DNA from: Siphonobacter aquaeclarae
GTDB taxonomy: Bacteria; Bacteroidota; Bacteroidia; Cytophagales; Spirosomataceae
DNA: 64,000 nucleotides
Assembly: GCF_900103285.1 (NCBI RefSeq)
Contig: NZ_FNGS01000006.1
Location: forward strand, 62,001 to 126,000
Reading direction: 5' to 3'
Shown here: one piece after another, positions 17,970 through 25,927 of the stretch
How the letters are laid out: every line of letters begins with the position of its first letter
Position numbering within the stretch: the first letter of the stretch is position 1
The notes under the pieces: generated by a model
Seen by the model: the letters and a program-made list of their open reading frames with translations, nothing else
Told to the model about the DNA's origin: nothing
Database searches by the model: none
Program-made: the position numbers and the translations under genes

Positions 17970-18002
17970 AAAAAAGCCGCGTCCCGGAGGAGCGGCTTTT
18001 TT
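17970..18002 (-). terminator. terminator of the DUF4861 gene
   Basis: 11-bp stem AAAAAAGCCGC / GCGGCTTTTTT, T-run on the minus strand, 25 bases after the stop of the DUF4861 gene. It ends the glycan operon. Confidence 0.88.
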
Positions 18003-18026
18003 GCAAACAGGGTATTGAAACAGAAA

Positions 18027-19127
18027 TCAGAGATTGATTTTCAAGGGATTGCGCAAACGGGCCGCAAACGCATCGAGGTAATGTGCCCATGCCAGACCGG
18101 AGGTAATCACACCGGCTTTGTCCCACGCGCCGCCGGAATAGTAAACAACCGGCCCCGACGCCGAGAGGTGCGCCAGCGCGTGCTCATACCGCCGGCTCAT
18201 TTTGATATTTCCACCGGAAAAAACGCAGCCGACGCCGATGGCACCGTCTTTGCCGTGCGTCGGCTCCCAGTAGGCCAGGATGCCGTTTTTCTCATCTTCT
18301 ACGATCATACCCGGTTCTTTCCGAAGGGTAATCCCGGCAACCAGCGGCAGTGCCCCGGGGGCGGTATGCGTGGTCTCCACCAGAATCCGGCTCAGCTGAG
18401 AGCCGGCGTCGAGGGAGTAGGTTTTGACCGTCTGGACCGTAATACCCTGAAACACATAGGTAGGGTAGGTAACGCGGAAGGTGGAGCGCAGCGGGCCGTT
18501 GTCAAGTACCTCCCATTTCTGATAGTTGTGAATATACCGGATGGAATCGCCGAGAAACGCGCCGATATCTCCGCCGCCGAGGGTCAGGCCGACGTGGTAG
18601 TAGTCCAGCCCCTCGCCGTGGTCGTTGTGGTAGTCGTTTTGCTTGTACCATTTGTTCAGGATGAGTGCGGAGGTACGCTTCGCCCAGATATCAGACCCAT
18701 AGGCGTTGTCCGACCGTTTGTCGAGCGCGGCGCCATAGATGCGGAACGCGATCCGATCATTTTCCCAGGCAAAATCATCGTACCGCTCCGGCACATACCG
18801 GCAATAGGTCTTGGCGGGCACGGGCGCCGGTTTTCCTTTCTGAAAAAGCAGTTTCAGGGAGCCATGCGCCGGTACGCTGACCTGTACGAGCAGGTTTTGT
18901 ATGTCTTTCGTGCCTTTACGTTCGGCCTGCCAAGGGAGTTCGTTTTTGCCGGCGAGTACTTTCAGTTGCGCGGTGTCGGCGGCAGGAAAGGCTTTTTTGA
19001 CCGTTGCCCACGGTATTTCGACAACCGCCTGATCGAATGGCAGGTCGCTGTCGTTTGTCACCGTTACCTGAGAAAAAGCCGGGACCGTACCCAGCAGGAG
19101 CAAGCCAAAGAAAAATCGTTTTTTCAT
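18027..19127 (-). CDS. secreted DUF4861 protein
   Basis: 366-residue exported protein (signal peptide about residues 1-19, ending PAFSQ) that I recognise as DUF4861: a mainly beta protein with conserved stretches YGSDIWAKRTSALILNKWY, DYHNDHGEGLDYYHVG and GPLRSTFRVTYP. The family is found with polysaccharide lyases and glycosidases for uronic-acid-containing glycans; its chemistry is unproven as far as I know. It is the last gene of the minus-strand block starting with the heparinase-like gene and is followed by a terminator. Confidence 0.85.
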   Translation of the reverse strand: MKKRFFFGLLLLGTVPAFSQVTVTNDSDLPFDQAVVEIPWATVKKAFPAADTAQLKVLAGKNELPWQAERKGTKDIQNLLVQVSVPAHGSLKLLFQKGKPAPVPAKTYCRYVPERYDDFAWENDRIAFRIYGAALDKRSDNAYGSDIWAKRTSALILNKWYKQNDYHNDHGEGLDYYHVGLTLGGGDIGAFLGDSIRYIHNYQKWEVLDNGPLRSTFRVTYPTYVFQGITVQTVKTYSLDAGSQLSRILVETTHTAPGALPLVAGITLRKEPGMIVEDEKNGILAYWEPTHGKDGAIGVGCVFSGGNIKMSRRYEHALAHLSASGPVVYYSGGAWDKAGVITSGLAWAHYLDAFAARLRNPLKINL

Positions 19128-19211
19128 AGAAGGAGCGAATAGCCGGCCCGATGCCGGGTTTCTAAGAAATAGACCGTTTCTCCCGGAAAGTCACTTATTC
19201 TGACGTAGAAA

Positions 19212-19225
19212 TTTTCGTACGAAAA
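19212..19225. promoter_or_regulatory. perfect 14-bp palindrome, possible operator
   Basis: TTTTCGTACGAAAA lies in the 109-base gap between the fused hydrolase gene and the DUF4861 gene. It could be a dimeric regulator site for a secondary promoter; position and symmetry are the only evidence. Confidence 0.3.
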
Positions 19226-19236
19226 ACAGCTATGAA

Positions 19237-21111
19237 CTATTTCCCTGCCTGAAGAAAAGCCAGAAGCGCTTTCGTAAAAGCCTCCGGCTGATCGAGGTTG
19301 GCAAACATACGAGCTGATTTCAGCGTCACTTTTCGCCCGTGAGGTACCCGATCCAGCAGCGCTTGCGAAGCTTTTGCTGCCGCCGTGGGTTCCCGCTCGC
19401 CGTGAAGTACCAGAACAGGCATCCGGAGGGCGGGCAGCTTAGGAATGACGGACGAACCCAGCAAGCAGCGGGGGCCGATGTGCAGAAAAGCCCATGCCGA
19501 CCAGTCGCGCGCAGCGGCGACAAACAAAGGGCTGTTTTCGTCCGGACGCGTGGAGTTCATTCGCAGCTCGGCCAGCAGATACGTTCTGGGCATTCGCATT
19601 TCCCGCCATTCGTTGATTTCCTTTTGGCGTTTGGCTTTTTCTTCCGGCGAAAACGGAACGTCCGGTCCGGGATCAGGCGATACGCCCCCGCCGGAGACGG
19701 TCAGGGAAAGGACCCGTTCGGGATGCAGGGCGGCGAAATCCGTCGCGACAATTGCCCCGAGCGAACTGCCCACCAGGTGCGCTCTCGGTATGTTCAGGGC
19801 ATCGAGGAGTTTGCCGAGGTCATCGGCATGTAAAAAGGCTTTTCGGGGAAGATCGGACTGCCCGTACCCGCGCAGGTCATAGCGGACAACGGTATAGTTT
19901 TTCGCCAGTTCCGTAAACTGTCTGTCCCACTGGCGGGTGTCGAGTACATAGCCATGCAGGAGAATAACCGGCGGACCGTTTCCCGCGATTTCATAGTACA
20001 ACTGAGCATCTCCGGCCTGCGCCATGCCTTTTCGTACAGGTATCAGCGGCCGGCCGGTGGGTTCCGGGTTCATAATGGTTCGGCGAACCATCGTTCCCAG
20101 CACCGGACTTCCCAGAAACGAAGAAAACCCCTCCGGGTTCGGTCTCGAAACATCAATATGCGCGAAGAAAACGCCCACAACGCCGCTGATCCGGTCAATC
20201 CAGGGATAGGCCCCCGCCCAGCCTGGACTGCTCAGCTGTATCGCCCGACCGTCGGGATAAAGCTCTTCCCGCCAGACACCAAGCCCGTACAGTCCCTGAT
20301 GGGTATTCCCGCGGACTTCTTCCACAAACTCTCCGGGATTTACCCGCGCGGGTGATACCTGATCGGCTTCCAGCGCGGCGATGGCTTTTTCGGAAAGTAC
20401 CCGTTTGCCTTCCCAAACACCCTGCTGCTGAATGAGTAACAAAAACCGGACATAGTCCCGGACACAACTCCTGGCGCCGCCACCCACCATCGGATTATGG
20501 CCGGGCGTAGGATCTACCGGCGTAAAATGCGTGTGTGACATACCCAGCGGCCGGGCAATTTTTTCCTGAAACAGCGCTTCCCATTCCTTTCCGGAAGCCA
20601 GCTCCGCCATACGGCCCGCAACCTGCATCGCCAGCCCGCCATAGTGAAAGACCGTGCCGGGAAGGGTATCGGCCGGGAGCGGCCGGATGGCGGCGACGGC
20701 TTCCGCCGGGGTTTGGTAGTTGTCCGGATGGAGGCCCTTCGGCTGATAGTCGGGGTAGCCGGACGTATGGGAGAGCAGTTGCCGGAGGGTCGCTTTTCCT
20801 TTTACATCGGTAAACTCCGGCAGCCAGCGGGAGACGGGGTCATCCCAGGATAGTTTTCCGTCGTCGACCACTGCTGCGATCGTCGCCGCTGCCAGCCATT
20901 TTCCTGCCGAAGCGATGTAAACTTCCGTTTCCGGGGTATACGTGCCGAAAGAGCGTTCGTAGACCGGCTTCCCGTCTTTCCAGGCAGCCATCGCCGCGCC
21001 GGGATAGTAGCCGCGGTCTACCCAGTGCTGCACCCGCTGGCTGACGGCTGTGAAGTCATACCGCGTTTGCGCCTGAACGGAAAGACAGAGAAAGAAAAGA
21101 AGGTAACGCAT
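19237..21111 (-). CDS. fusion: beta-lactamase-family serine hydrolase + alpha/beta hydrolase
   Basis: 624-residue exported protein (signal peptide about 1-15, ending SVQAQ). Residues about 20-365 are a serine beta-lactamase-like domain with SxxK = Ser68-Ala-Gly-Lys71 and a FHYGG second motif. Residues about 370-624 are an alpha/beta hydrolase: oxyanion strand ILLHGYVLDTRQW and nucleophile elbow LVGSSLGA (Ser near 450). In the place where the catalytic GH usually stands, before the final helix, the sequence reads KSARMFANLDQPEAF, so the His seems to be replaced and this half may be inactive. It lies inside the glycan-degradation block, 44 bases after the MFS gene; a role in removing ester groups is inferred. 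A longer upstream frame (to 21207) is not favoured because ATG 21111 starts the signal peptide. Confidence 0.85.
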   Translation of the reverse strand: MRYLLFFLCLSVQAQTRYDFTAVSQRVQHWVDRGYYPGAAMAAWKDGKPVYERSFGTYTPETEVYIASAGKWLAAATIAAVVDDGKLSWDDPVSRWLPEFTDVKGKATLRQLLSHTSGYPDYQPKGLHPDNYQTPAEAVAAIRPLPADTLPGTVFHYGGLAMQVAGRMAELASGKEWEALFQEKIARPLGMSHTHFTPVDPTPGHNPMVGGGARSCVRDYVRFLLLIQQQGVWEGKRVLSEKAIAALEADQVSPARVNPGEFVEEVRGNTHQGLYGLGVWREELYPDGRAIQLSSPGWAGAYPWIDRISGVVGVFFAHIDVSRPNPEGFSSFLGSPVLGTMVRRTIMNPEPTGRPLIPVRKGMAQAGDAQLYYEIAGNGPPVILLHGYVLDTRQWDRQFTELAKNYTVVRYDLRGYGQSDLPRKAFLHADDLGKLLDALNIPRAHLVGSSLGAIVATDFAALHPERVLSLTVSGGGVSPDPGPDVPFSPEEKAKRQKEINEWREMRMPRTYLLAELRMNSTRPDENSPLFVAAARDWSAWAFLHIGPRCLLGSSVIPKLPALRMPVLVLHGEREPTAAAKASQALLDRVPHGRKVTLKSARMFANLDQPEAFTKALLAFLQAGK

Positions 21112-21126
21112 GGGCCGGAACGAAAG

Positions 21127-21149
21127 CGGGCGGCCTTGCGAGCCGCCCG
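21127..21149 (-). promoter_or_regulatory. GC-rich intercistronic hairpin
   Basis: Perfect 8-bp stem CGGGCGGC / GCCGCCCG with 7-base loop in the 44-base gap between the MFS and fused hydrolase genes. No T-run follows, so it more likely stabilises or separates mRNA segments than terminates. Confidence 0.4.
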
Positions 21150-21155
21150 TTGGTA

Positions 21156-22421
21156 TTACTTGGATTTCGAGAACTTCGCCCCGAAAAGAAAGATCACAGC
21201 GTAGCAAATAATCGGCAGGTAGTAAGCTGTAGCTACATCGGTGTTAGCAACTTTTCCCATTACGTATGGAAAAAACGCGCCACCAACCACGCCCATCGAG
21301 ATAAACGACGACGCCTGCTGGGTATGCTTTCCGAGGTCTTTGATGCCAAGGCTGAAAATCGTCGGAAACATGATACTGAAGAAGAAATTCAGCATCAGCA
21401 GCGCGATAAACGACGGCCAGCCGAAGCTCTGGGCGATAATCAGACACATCACAATGTTGCACAGCGCGAAAATCGCCAGCAGCTTGTTCGGGGCGATAAA
21501 CCGCATCAGGAAGGTGCCGATGAAACGCCCGACGGTCATCATCACCATACTCAGCGCGAAATAGTACCCCGCCGTTTCGTCTGACAGGCCCATTTTCTCG
21601 TGGCCGTAGTTAATGAAAAACGCCCAGGTACCCGCCTGCGCCGCCACATTGAAGAACTGGGAAATAGCCGCCCAGACAAAATGCGGGTGACTGAAGAGGG
21701 ATTTGGAGCCTTTCAGAACAGAAGGATCGGTTGGTACGGCATAGGCATCCGCTTCGGCTTCGACCGAGTGCGGATCTTCGAATACCGGTACTTTCACAAA
21801 CGAGAACGCAACGGCAATCAGGGCAATCACCGTTCCCACAATCATATACAGGGTTTTGACGGACCCGAGGTCGTGTTCGCCTTCTCCCGCACCGGCGCGG
21901 AGGAGGATATAGGTGCCGACGGTAGGCCCGATGATCGTTCCCAGTCCGTTAAACGATTGGGCAAAGTTGACCCGCTGATCACTCGTCCGCTGGTCGCCGA
22001 GGCCCGCTACAAACGGGTGCGCCACGGTTTCCAGCGTAGCCAGCCCGCAGGCCAGTACAAACAGGGCAAACCGGAAGAAGCCGAACGACTCGGCATTCGC
22101 TGCCGGCACAAACAGAAACGCGCCAAGGGTATAAAGCCCCAGACCCAGCAAAACACCGTTTTTATACCCGAACCGCTTCATAAACAGCCCTGCCGGGATA
22201 CTCATGATGGCATACGCCCCGAACATACTGAACTGGACGAGGCCCGAATCGGCTTTGGAAACGTGCAGGACGTTCTGGAAGTGCTTGTTGAGGACGTCGC
22301 CCATCGAAATAGCGAAACCCCACAACAGAAAGAGGGACGTGACAAAAATCAGCGTCACCAGGTACTTCTTCTCGGTAAAGGCGGCCGTGGTTTTGCCCGA
22401 GGCCGTTGCGGATGCTGACAT
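21156..22421 (-). CDS. FucP-type MFS sugar transporter
   Basis: 421-residue inner-membrane MFS importer of the fucose/glucose/galactose:H+ symporter group. Visible: LFLLWGFAISMGDVLNKHFQ at helix 1 (the LWGF..G..D.L pattern of the FucP family), YAIMSIPAGLFMKRFGYKNG with motif A-like loop, and GLATLETVAHPFVAGLG. It probably brings the sugars released by the neighbouring enzymes into the cell. ATG 22421 is chosen; an in-frame ATG 48 bases upstream adds only a non-membrane leader. A weak TATTTTG word at 22477-22483 could give it a second promoter. Confidence 0.93.
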   Translation of the reverse strand: MSASATASGKTTAAFTEKKYLVTLIFVTSLFLLWGFAISMGDVLNKHFQNVLHVSKADSGLVQFSMFGAYAIMSIPAGLFMKRFGYKNGVLLGLGLYTLGAFLFVPAANAESFGFFRFALFVLACGLATLETVAHPFVAGLGDQRTSDQRVNFAQSFNGLGTIIGPTVGTYILLRAGAGEGEHDLGSVKTLYMIVGTVIALIAVAFSFVKVPVFEDPHSVEAEADAYAVPTDPSVLKGSKSLFSHPHFVWAAISQFFNVAAQAGTWAFFINYGHEKMGLSDETAGYYFALSMVMMTVGRFIGTFLMRFIAPNKLLAIFALCNIVMCLIIAQSFGWPSFIALLMLNFFFSIMFPTIFSLGIKDLGKHTQQASSFISMGVVGGAFFPYVMGKVANTDVATAYYLPIICYAVIFLFGAKFSKSK

Positions 22422-22529
22422 GAATAACAGGTTTGATAGTGTTCGCGACGGCCGGCCGGACGCCGCCATCGTCGTTCAAAATAACGACCGGATCAGACGA
22501 TTCCGATCATATCCGACGGAAATAGTCTC

Positions 22530-24149
22530 CTACGGTTGCAGGTAAAAGCTGCGCTCAACCGGCTCGGCCGTCGCCCATTTCCCTGGAATGCCATACTGCC
22601 AGGCAAGCAGACGTATACGTACCGGGTACCGGGTCCGGGGCGGAAGGCGCGTGAGGCGAAGACCGCCTTTTTCCAGTCGGGCCGGCCCTTCCAGTACGGT
22701 CAGTTGCACCGGTTCTTCCGAATCCGCCCGGACCGGCACGGGTATCCGGCGGGTACTTTTCCGCTGATCGGGGATTTCCGGGAAATGAATGACTTGCGGC
22801 CGGCCGTTTGTATTCCGTTTCGGAACGAGTAGCTGTGCCTGCTGGACGGCCGGTTTATACACATCGTCTCCCGGATGGATGGCAGCGAACCATAGCGCCA
22901 GAGGTTTGTCACTATTACTCAGGCCGCGCTCCGGTTTCAGCCGGAACGTCGAGTCGTCGAGTACCTCAAAGGGACCGGTGATTTTCGTCAGCCGAACCTT
23001 ACCTACGGCATGTCCGAGGGGCGTGCCGACTGCCCGTTGCGTCCATGCAGCCGGGCGGGGACTTTCCCCCGGAACCCGGTCCAGCCACGCACCGCGCAGG
23101 CGGAAGGTACTGCCGTCAGGTAAGGGACGGAACGCGAGATCAACTTGCTGATGGGTATTGCGTTGGGGGACTAGGTTCCCATCCTGCATGTACCCGGCAA
23201 GCTGCGGTTTCTTGCCGCGCCAGCAGGCCTGATAGGTTTCTGTGGCGCGGACCATTTCCTCGTCAAAAAACCAGAAAGCTTCCGCCGGGTTGCCGGAGTA
23301 TTTGCCAACGGGAGCCGATTTTGTTGTCGGAATGCGGTCCCGTAACCATTTTTCAGCCAGCCAGCCCGTGCGGGACGGATCCACGGGTATCAGGACGGGC
23401 GCCTGTCCGGCCGTCGTTCGCGCCGGCAGCCGGTACTGCATCGCCTTTTTAAGATACAGGGCGAGGTACTGCGCTTTTGTTTCGGTGGAAGCGAAATGCC
23501 CCTCTCCCGGGCACGCCAGCATACTCAGGGGCGTGAGCGGGTATTGCTGCCGCTGGCGGAGGCCTTCGGTCGACCAGCTATCGGCCGCCTCGTATTCGCC
23601 CATCGTTTCGAGGCAGGGTATGTAGTCGACCTTCCGGTCGCCCCAGATCGGCGGCGCAAATTTATCATCCCGGAAGTAGGGCCATTGCCCACTAACCGAC
23701 AGGCAGCAGAGCGTCCGCTTCGGGTTCCAGGCCGCCAGGTAGTAGGGCCACGAGGCGGCGGCCGAATGCCCGAGCGGGGCCAGGGGAACATACCGGAGTT
23801 CGTCATACCCGGAACACTCAGCCAGGTCGTTCAGTAGCTTGTTCAGGATTTCTCCGGCACCTTCGTTGAAGCGGAACTGCAGGTCGAATCCGGGCGCGAC
23901 CCATACTTCCGCCACGTCCATTTTTGCCAGCTCCCGACGGAAGGTCCGGTGTTCGAGGATGGAGATTTCCTCCATATTATGCTGGGCGACGACTACAGCC
24001 CGTATCTGTTTCGTTTTTTCAGGAATCCAGAGATAGGCAGTCGCATCGGGATTCCGGCCTCCGGGGGCAGGAACCGACCACTGCCATTCCTGGGCGAGAG
24101 CAGGTAGCGTCATGAGTCCTGCCAGCGCGATCAGAATCCACCGCATCAT
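22530..24149 (-). CDS. secreted alpha/beta-hydrolase-like (esterase-type) protein
   Basis: 539-residue exported protein: signal peptide about 1-20 (ending LPALAQ), an alpha/beta hydrolase core (AVVVAQHNMEEIS; nucleophile elbow PLGHSAAASW with Ser129; a candidate catalytic His in PGEGHFAS near residue 216) and a long C-terminal beta region without a recognised name. The G-H-S-A-A elbow suggests a carbohydrate-esterase-type activity on side groups of the polysaccharide. Its start overlaps the GH97 stop by 4 bases (ATGA), so it is co-translated with the glycosidase. Exact substrate unknown. Confidence 0.75.
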   Translation of the reverse strand: MMRWILIALAGLMTLPALAQEWQWSVPAPGGRNPDATAYLWIPEKTKQIRAVVVAQHNMEEISILEHRTFRRELAKMDVAEVWVAPGFDLQFRFNEGAGEILNKLLNDLAECSGYDELRYVPLAPLGHSAAASWPYYLAAWNPKRTLCCLSVSGQWPYFRDDKFAPPIWGDRKVDYIPCLETMGEYEAADSWSTEGLRQRQQYPLTPLSMLACPGEGHFASTETKAQYLALYLKKAMQYRLPARTTAGQAPVLIPVDPSRTGWLAEKWLRDRIPTTKSAPVGKYSGNPAEAFWFFDEEMVRATETYQACWRGKKPQLAGYMQDGNLVPQRNTHQQVDLAFRPLPDGSTFRLRGAWLDRVPGESPRPAAWTQRAVGTPLGHAVGKVRLTKITGPFEVLDDSTFRLKPERGLSNSDKPLALWFAAIHPGDDVYKPAVQQAQLLVPKRNTNGRPQVIHFPEIPDQRKSTRRIPVPVRADSEEPVQLTVLEGPARLEKGGLRLTRLPPRTRYPVRIRLLAWQYGIPGKWATAEPVERSFYLQP

Positions 24150-25927
24150 CGTTTACGGAAGATAAAAGCCTTGCCGGTTTTGGCTTTAAGTTCGATGGAT
24201 AGGGAGTCTCCTTTCCGGGCCGTGCGTACTGTTTTCCGGATACCTGCGTCGGGGGCGTCTTCATAGGTAACAAGGTCATATTCGGCTTCGTCTTCCAGGA
24301 AAGAAAGCGTTAGTGTTTCCCGGTGATCGTTGAGGCCGGTTACTGTACCCATGTACCAGTCACGGCCGCTGCGGCGGGCGGTGGTGATATGATGTCCGAT
24401 TTCCCCGGAAAGACAACGACTCTCGTTCCAGACCGTCGGTACGGCTGCGAAGAATTCAATCTCCTGCTCCTCGGTATAGTCATTCGGGTTGCCATACCAG
24501 AAGATCGACTGCAACGGACTGAAGTATATCACCGAAAGTGCCAGTTGCTGGCCTTTACTGACCTGTAGTTTCAGGGTACTCAGCCCCTGGTTGAAAAACC
24601 GGTTGGAGTTGGGGTAGCAGAAGGTATAGTCGGCCGCCCCCGCCAGAAACCGCGTAAAAGGCAGCACGGTATTGTGAAAAGCGTCCGGGTTGTTTTCATT
24701 ACCCCGTATCCCTTCCTGACTGAGCAGGTTGGGCCAGGTATGGCTGAGGCCGGTCGGTTTATAGTTATCGTGGATATTGAGGACGAAGCCGTGGTCGTAT
24801 ACCTTTTTCATCGCGCCGGAGAGCCAGGATAGTCCTTCCTGTGAAAGACCGTCGACAAACCCGAATTTCAGCCCGGCTACGCCCCAGGACCGGTACAGCG
24901 GCAGCAACTCATCCAGCCGGGCACGCAATGCGATCCGGTTGACGTAGAGAATCACACCGATACCCTTCTCCTTGCCATAAGCGATGACTTTGGCCAGATC
25001 GAGCGCCGGTATAGGTCGGGTAGGATCGGAAGAGGGCTTGAATTCCGGTCCGTACCAGCCGGCATCGTACATAATATACTGAAAATGGTGTTTTCGGGCG
25101 AAGTCAATGCAGTCGAGGCCCGCCTGCGTCGTCAGCGACGAACGGATAAGTTTGCCGGGTTTCACCCAGGCCGGAACAGCTCCGGGCCTGGTCAGGCGGA
25201 GCGACAGGTCGCTGAACCGGGTAAGTGCCACCGCCGATGGCGCGATGGCTATTGTCCGCCAGGGAGTTATGTCTCCGGCCGTTACGCTGTCTTTCCCGAA
25301 TGAAATACCCAAACCGGCTTCTTTTTTCACGAGGACGGCTTTCGTGAACGTTTCATTTCCCGCTTCGCCGACGGACAGGAAGAATTTTCCGCTGGTCAAC
25401 GTTGTCGGGAAGTCGCTCGTCCGGGTCAGCTCCGCAAGCGGAACAGGCGTGAAAACCGTTTCCTCGTTGTATTGATAGAGCGTTGCAGTCTGCGCCGGGC
25501 GGAAGCCTGTCAGTTCGTCCTGAATCCGGGCAGATGCGACCGGAAGCCGGTACCGGAAGGCAACAGCGCCGTCGTACACCCGTACTTCTACCTGAAAATC
25601 CGTGGTACCGGATCGGTAGGAGAGCACCGCCTCGCGGTACCGGTTGACGACGCGATCGTTTTCGCCCAGGCGCCAGTCAAACGATTCGTCTTTCTCCTGC
25701 CGGGTTTCTTTCCGGAACGTTGCCGACTGCCCGAGAGCAGTCTGGCCGTAGCGGATACCGAGCGGCGACCAGTCCAGCACGGGTTCGCCGCCCATTGAAA
25801 CGCGGTATTGGAGACTATTGGCTGCATCCGGGCGGATTTCCCATTTCGTTTGGCCGTCGGGTGAAAGCACCGGTTGCTGGGCTCCCGCCGGAAAGGCCAG
25901 CAGGAGCAGAAGTGCATATCTTTTCAT
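24146..25927 (-). CDS. glycoside hydrolase family 97
   Basis: 593-residue exported glycosidase (signal peptide about 1-16). Residues to about 250 form the GH97 N-terminal beta-sandwich (LSPDGQTKWEIRP... SMGGEPVLDWSPLGI); about 255-520 the TIM-barrel catalytic domain (YIMYDAGWYGPEF; GLKFGFVDGLSQ; HNTVLPFTRFLAGAADYTF); then a C-terminal beta domain. Family members are alpha-glucosidases or alpha-galactosidases; the barrel here has GFVD rather than the KVDF strand known from retaining alpha-galactosidases, so the mechanism class is uncertain. Overlaps both neighbours by 4 bases within one operon. Confidence 0.93.
   Translation of the reverse strand: MKRYALLLLLAFPAGAQQPVLSPDGQTKWEIRPDAANSLQYRVSMGGEPVLDWSPLGIRYGQTALGQSATFRKETRQEKDESFDWRLGENDRVVNRYREAVLSYRSGTTDFQVEVRVYDGAVAFRYRLPVASARIQDELTGFRPAQTATLYQYNEETVFTPVPLAELTRTSDFPTTLTSGKFFLSVGEAGNETFTKAVLVKKEAGLGISFGKDSVTAGDITPWRTIAIAPSAVALTRFSDLSLRLTRPGAVPAWVKPGKLIRSSLTTQAGLDCIDFARKHHFQYIMYDAGWYGPEFKPSSDPTRPIPALDLAKVIAYGKEKGIGVILYVNRIALRARLDELLPLYRSWGVAGLKFGFVDGLSQEGLSWLSGAMKKVYDHGFVLNIHDNYKPTGLSHTWPNLLSQEGIRGNENNPDAFHNTVLPFTRFLAGAADYTFCYPNSNRFFNQGLSTLKLQVSKGQQLALSVIYFSPLQSIFWYGNPNDYTEEQEIEFFAAVPTVWNESRCLSGEIGHHITTARRSGRDWYMGTVTGLNDHRETLTLSFLEDEAEYDLVTYEDAPDAGIRKTVRTARKGDSLSIELKAKTGKAFIFRKR

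Noticed and set aside
17824-18018. 64-codon Lys-rich plus-strand frame
   Set aside because: Lies over the promoter of the OmpA lipoprotein and the DUF4861 terminator; composition reflects the A-runs.
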